The notes under the pieces are model-generated. The model was not told the DNA's origin. It searched no databases and saw only the letters and a program-made list of their open reading frames with translations. DNA of 23,918 nt from Phoronis ovalis (lineage: Eukaryota > Phoronida > Phoronidae). The position numbers and the translations under genes were made by a program. The number at the start of each line of letters is the position of its first letter. Within the stretch, counting starts at the first letter, position 1. The DNA is taken from the NCBI GenBank assembly GCA_028565635.1, contig JAOXYB010071834.1:1-23918 (forward strand), in the 5' to 3' direction. Of the stretch, positions 21,301-23,918 are shown in pieces.

Positions 21301-23578
21301 TTTTACAGCAGCAAAGATTTTGGAAAAAAAAATTATATAGTAAATATCCTAAGAGTGGGCTCTTGAGTAGTGTACATGAAACTTCTACATGTGTCCCGTT
21401 AGTTATATTTAATGTAACTGTCTATTATACTTTTAGTTCAAGAGAAAAGCCAACTCTGATACAAACATTAATATCAAAACACATTATCAACATTTCCTGC
21501 GGAAGTACGTATAGTGCAGCCATATCTAGTTCTGGAGAACTGTTCACGTGGGGACGGGGAAATTATGGTCGTTTAGGACATGGCTCCAGTGATGATCAAA
21601 CTACACCCGTCTTAGTGTCCGCCTTGAATGGACATAGAGTAGTGGATATGGCTTGTGGCAGTGGAGATGCACAAACCATGTGTGTCACTGAAGATGGTAT
21701 GTTAATTAGAGATAGAGAATACTTACTGCCTTGTGTCTTGTTTTTTCATATATTCTCAGAATACTTACTGCCTTATGTCTTGTTTTTTCATATATTCTCA
21801 GAATACTTACTGCCTTATGTCTTGTTTTTTCATATATTCTCAGAATACTTACTGCCTTATGTCTTGTTTTTTTTCATATATTCTCAGAATACTTACTGCC
21901 TTATGTCTTATTTTTTCATATATTCTCGTGTGTTGCTTTTGCTGCATGAAATGATGAATGGTGAATAGTGTGAATATTTCCTAAAACATAAAAGTATATC
22001 GATACATTTCAACATTCTTCTTTTGATTTTAATAATAAAACACCATATTTGTTTAAACAGTTTTGTTGTATTAATTCCAGGAGCTGTGTTTTCTTGGGGA
22101 GATGGAGATTATGGTAAACTCGGTCGTGGAGGTAGTGAAGGATGTAAAACACCCAAAGTTGTGGACAAACTGCAAGGGCATGATGTAGCCAAAGTTTACT
22201 GTGGTGCTCAGTTCAGCTTAGCACTGACAAAGTCTGGACAACTGTTTTCTTGGTAAATGACTGAGGAAGCTTCAGCTATATCTTTGTATACTAAGTTACA
22301 TTGACTTATCTGTGTTTTTAAAAAACATTGACTTTTTTGTTAGAAGAATGAGTTGTATGATATTTGAATAAAATGCAAATACAATCATAAATTAGTGATT
22401 TTTTTTCTCATTGTAGGGGAAAGGGCGATAATAACAGACATGGTCATAGCTCTGAAGTTCATTATCGGCATCCAAAAGAAATTGAAACTTTGTTAGGAAA
22501 GAAAATCATTGATGTGGCTGTGGGTGCCATGCACTGCTTGGCTGTAACAGATGAAGGCGAGGTAGGATTCTGAATTGAAGGGTGCTATGTAACAGACCTT
22601 GACTTAAAGCAGTTCATTTAATTTCTTTGTAAAGAACATGCTTTAATATTCTGAGGCAGATACAGAATTCATTGAAATTTTAGTCTCATTTTCAAATTTC
22701 TGGTGTTTAGCGAATGCTTCTAGTCAAATTTTAAAATTTGGTGTCATAAATGCAGAAAACTATGCATATTCTCACCCTCTGAGCATTATGTGCCTCATTT
22801 TTAGCAACCACAAGTATACAATATTAAGGAGAAAACTAAATTCTAGACATGTAAATAAATATTTGTTCCTATTTTGTAACTATGTGTATTGAGTGCAGAC
22901 GTTCTGCCTCTGTTACAGGTTTACATCTGGGGCAAAATTGAGCAGGCACCCAAATCAGAAGCCTCATCAGGTGTATATACGGTACCAACACTGGTATCTA
23001 CTCTGGAGGGTAAAAATATCATTGGAGTTGCTTGTGGTCCTTCACAGGTATGTTCATTTTGGGATGCATGGTTGTTAATATGCTGTATTTGAGGAAGAAG
23101 GCCTGTAGTTATTCTAGCCTCTTCTCAATAGGCAGATTTTGATGAATGTCATAGTTATGTTGTAGAAGAGTGGAAATTACCATTTTGCATTGTGCGTTAA
23201 AAAGATTTTGTTGTTCCTTTTCTGCTTGCTTGTTAGGTTCTGTGGTTTCAGGGTACTGTGGCCTCAAGGTTTAGAAATAATTATGTTGTTGTTTTATGCA
23301 TATATGCCATATCTGTCTTTTTTTGAAATCTTGTGTTACTGAATAAAATATGACAATGCTTTTAAACTCTTTTACAGTGTTTTGTATGGTCATCTAGTGG
23401 ACAGTGGTCAGTAGGAACAAGAGTACCATTTGTAGTTGATCTGAACAAAAAGACATTTGAACAACTTCATGAATTACTTGCTCAAACATGTTCTGATATG
23501 GATGGCTCCTCAGACTGGCCACCTCCACAAGAGCAGGAATGTATAGCTGTAGCCACGTTAAATCTACTAAGTTTACAG
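15322..23578 (+). CDS. HERC2: HERC2 giant E3 ubiquitin ligase, first fifteen coding exons, 3' partial
   Basis: HERC2 is a roughly 4,800-residue HECT ubiquitin ligase acting in DNA-damage signalling and centrosome control; the HECT end lies far outside the window. Coding exons: 15322-15396, 15612-15729, 16792-16992, 18042-18261, 18528-18788, 19033-19153, 19439-19594, 19968-20129, 20488-20691, 20851-21002, 21437-21696, 22081-22252, 22417-22561, 22919-23047, 23378-23578, giving 859 residues in continuous phase. Matches to vertebrate HERC2 are unmistakable: [89 protein letters not shown] and [20 protein letters not shown]. Residues from about 439 to 815 form the first RCC1-like propeller (seven blade-like repeats). 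The ATG follows an in-frame TAA in the likely 5' untranslated exon and has A at -3. Residues 72-97 are a cysteine-rich insert. The final donor GTGAGT at 23579 leads into an intron that runs off the edge. Confidence 0.97.
16302..16385. repeat. Inverted repeat able to form a long hairpin, possible small non-autonomous element
   Basis: Inner arms ttctgtgaatgaac (16314-16327) and gttcattcacagaa (16354-16367) pair perfectly over 14 bases around a 26-base loop. Outer arms cagcatg (16302-16308) and catgctg (16379-16385) pair over seven bases. The segment is richer in G+C than its surroundings. No clear target-site duplication was found, so a miniature transposon is only a possibility. Confidence 0.6.
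16557..16620. repeat. 64-base segment with 11-base terminal inverted repeats
   Basis: taaatgattac at 16557-16567 is the exact reverse complement of gtaatcattta at 16610-16620. The inside contains tgtagcgccctc. It may be a tiny mobile-element remnant or chance in AT-rich DNA. Confidence 0.4.
16792..16992 (+). other. HERC2: HERC2 exon 3 carrying an eight-cysteine, possibly zinc-binding insert
   Basis: Residues 72-97 contain eight cysteines spaced C-x6-C-x-C-C-x3-C-x5-C-x-C-x2-C, followed by His98; a central [12 protein letters not shown] is the most striking part. A charged Glu/Lys stretch follows, and then [10 protein letters not shown], which aligns with the vertebrate HERC2 segment LDSWVWGKQ. 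The acceptor, the donor GTATGT and the phases (1 in, 1 out) are all good, so the exon is real coding sequence in HERC2 frame. Metal binding is inferred from the cysteine pattern only. Confidence 0.85.
16993..18041 (+). other. HERC2 intron of 1,049 bases containing a repeat-family copy
   Basis: Donor GTATGT at 16993, acceptor cttgctaacag at 18041. It holds a short palindrome ggtactt-aa-aagtacc (17229-17244) and the repeat at 17374-17538. The remainder is AT-rich without coding signs. Confidence 0.6.
17374..17538 (+). repeat. Dispersed repeat copy 1 with internal tandem duplication
   Basis: The start of this block (actagacgg, then acccgtggtaaacca, then tgtaggtcac and taaggccgagttcaga) recurs at the right edge of the window. 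Inside, the 29-base word beginning cacgtgactctcacagatg occurs at 17434-17462 and again, identical, at 17485-17513. The word tgtaggtcacgtaaggcc occurs at 17401 and again at 17516. The block is therefore an interspersed repeat that has also partly duplicated in place. The family is not recognised. Confidence 0.75.
19595..19967 (+). other. HERC2 intron (373 bases), no other feature seen
   Basis: Donor GTAAGA at 19595 and acceptor gttttgatctttttcag at 19967. Nothing else was recognised. Confidence 0.65.
20130..20487 (+). other. HERC2 intron (358 bases), no other feature seen
   Basis: Donor GTACGC at 20130 and acceptor gatttttgtgtttcag at 20487. Nothing else was recognised. Confidence 0.65.
21003..21436 (+). 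other. HERC2 intron (434 bases), no other feature seen
   Basis: Donor GTAAGT at 21003 and acceptor ctattatacttttag at 21436. An open frame entering the next exon starts at 21363, but the codon joined across the splice (AA plus T) gives the better continuation of the RCC1 repeat. Confidence 0.65.
21716..21927 (+). repeat. 42-base minisatellite, five copies, in a HERC2 intron
   Basis: Units start at 21716, 21758, 21800, 21842 and 21886. Each reads agaatacttactgcctt and ends in a T-rich stretch with catatattctc. Copies are nearly identical: g/a in unit 1, two extra t in unit 4, g/a in unit 5. The array begins 19 bases after the donor GTATGT at 21697 and fills more than half of the 384-base intron. 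Because 42 is a multiple of three, open frames run through it, but the RCC1 repeat continues only from the exon at 22081. Confidence 0.92.
22562..22918 (+). other. HERC2 intron (357 bases), no other feature seen
   Basis: Donor GTAGGA at 22562 is weaker than the others in this gene; the acceptor is gcctctgttacag at 22918. Nothing else was recognised. Confidence 0.6.
23048..23377 (+). other. HERC2 intron (330 bases), no other feature seen
   Basis: Donor GTATGT at 23048 and acceptor aaactcttttacag at 23377. Nothing else was recognised. Confidence 0.65.
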
Positions 23579-23841
23579 GTGAGTGTTGGTCGTAAGTCTC
23601 TGCCCAACCATTACACTTACTATCACTACGGAACCATAATTTTTATTAAACTTTCTATCATGAACATCTAACGAATTTGCATGCATGTGACAGACAGTAA
23701 TCAAAGTTACAGGGAATAAATGAATGTTACAAGAAACTAATTCAAATCTACAGACATCAGCAACCTATAATTATAGAGGTGAAGACTTTACTGTAACATT
23801 TTCATGTACCAGATCTGATATATGGGACTTATAGTAATCTC

Positions 23842-23918
23842 ACTAGACGGTACCCGTGGTAAACCACAGATCTTGATAGAGATGTAGGTCACATAAGGCC
23901 GAGTTCAGACATGTTCAC
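23842..23918 (+). repeat. Dispersed repeat copy 2, cut by the window edge
   Basis: The segment actagacgg to aaacca (23842-23865) matches 17374-17397 with one difference. After a 15-base insertion, gatgtaggtcac to atgttcac (23881-23918) matches the continuation of copy 1 with two differences. It lies in the HERC2 intron beginning at 23579, which otherwise shows nothing, and probably extends past the right edge. Confidence 0.75.

Noticed and set aside
21731-21954. Open frames of 72-73 codons through the 42-base repeat, on the plus strand
   Set aside because: They exist only because the repeat length is a multiple of three and the unit lacks stops; they lie in a HERC2 intron bounded by good splice sites, and the RCC1 blade continues correctly from the next exon.
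1-23918. CRISPR arrays, operons, prokaryotic mobile elements, tRNA or rRNA genes
   Set aside because: The window is intron-containing nuclear animal DNA; the tandem repeats lack CRISPR-like unique spacers and no cloverleaf or rRNA core was recognised.

Overview
The window is eukaryotic nuclear DNA: three multi-exon protein-coding genes separated and interrupted by AT-rich introns with GT-AG borders. The encoded proteins are clearly animal, and the compact introns (about 130 to 1,060 bases) suggest an invertebrate, perhaps a mollusc or another lophotrochozoan. That taxonomic guess is inference from general look only; no bacterial, organellar or viral gene is seen.

Layout. (1) Positions 1-1374 look like an intron, with a lysine-rich open frame of unknown origin at the extreme left. 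(2) 1375-7072, plus strand: eleven 3' exons of a Rab escort protein (REP, CHM/CHML family); the first exons, including the FAD-binding-like N-terminus, lie off the left edge. (3) 7073-8149: short convergent intergenic region. (4) 8150-14753, minus strand: a complete thirteen-exon gene for a 914-residue protein with a proline-rich N-terminal half and five C-terminal SH3 domains, an SH3D19 (EBP/Eve-1) homologue. (5) 14754-15310: head-to-head promoter region. (6) 15322-23578, plus strand, continuing beyond the right edge: the first fifteen coding exons (859 residues) of the giant ubiquitin ligase HERC2, through the end of its first RCC1-like propeller.

All exon joins were derived by eye from splice signals, and the reading phase is continuous across every junction in all three genes. 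The three products do not form an obvious pathway: REP presents Rab GTPases for prenylation, SH3D19 is an endocytic/signalling adaptor, and HERC2 acts in the DNA-damage response and ubiquitination. SH3D19 and HERC2 probably share a divergent promoter.

No new multi-gene system is apparent. The most notable observations are an eight-cysteine insert near the HERC2 N-terminus that I do not recall in vertebrate HERC2, a regular two-SH3 exon cassette in SH3D19, a perfect 27-base duplication that copies a 5' splice site, a 42-base intronic minisatellite carrying acceptor-like signals, and several local tandem duplications and dispersed repeats in the introns.
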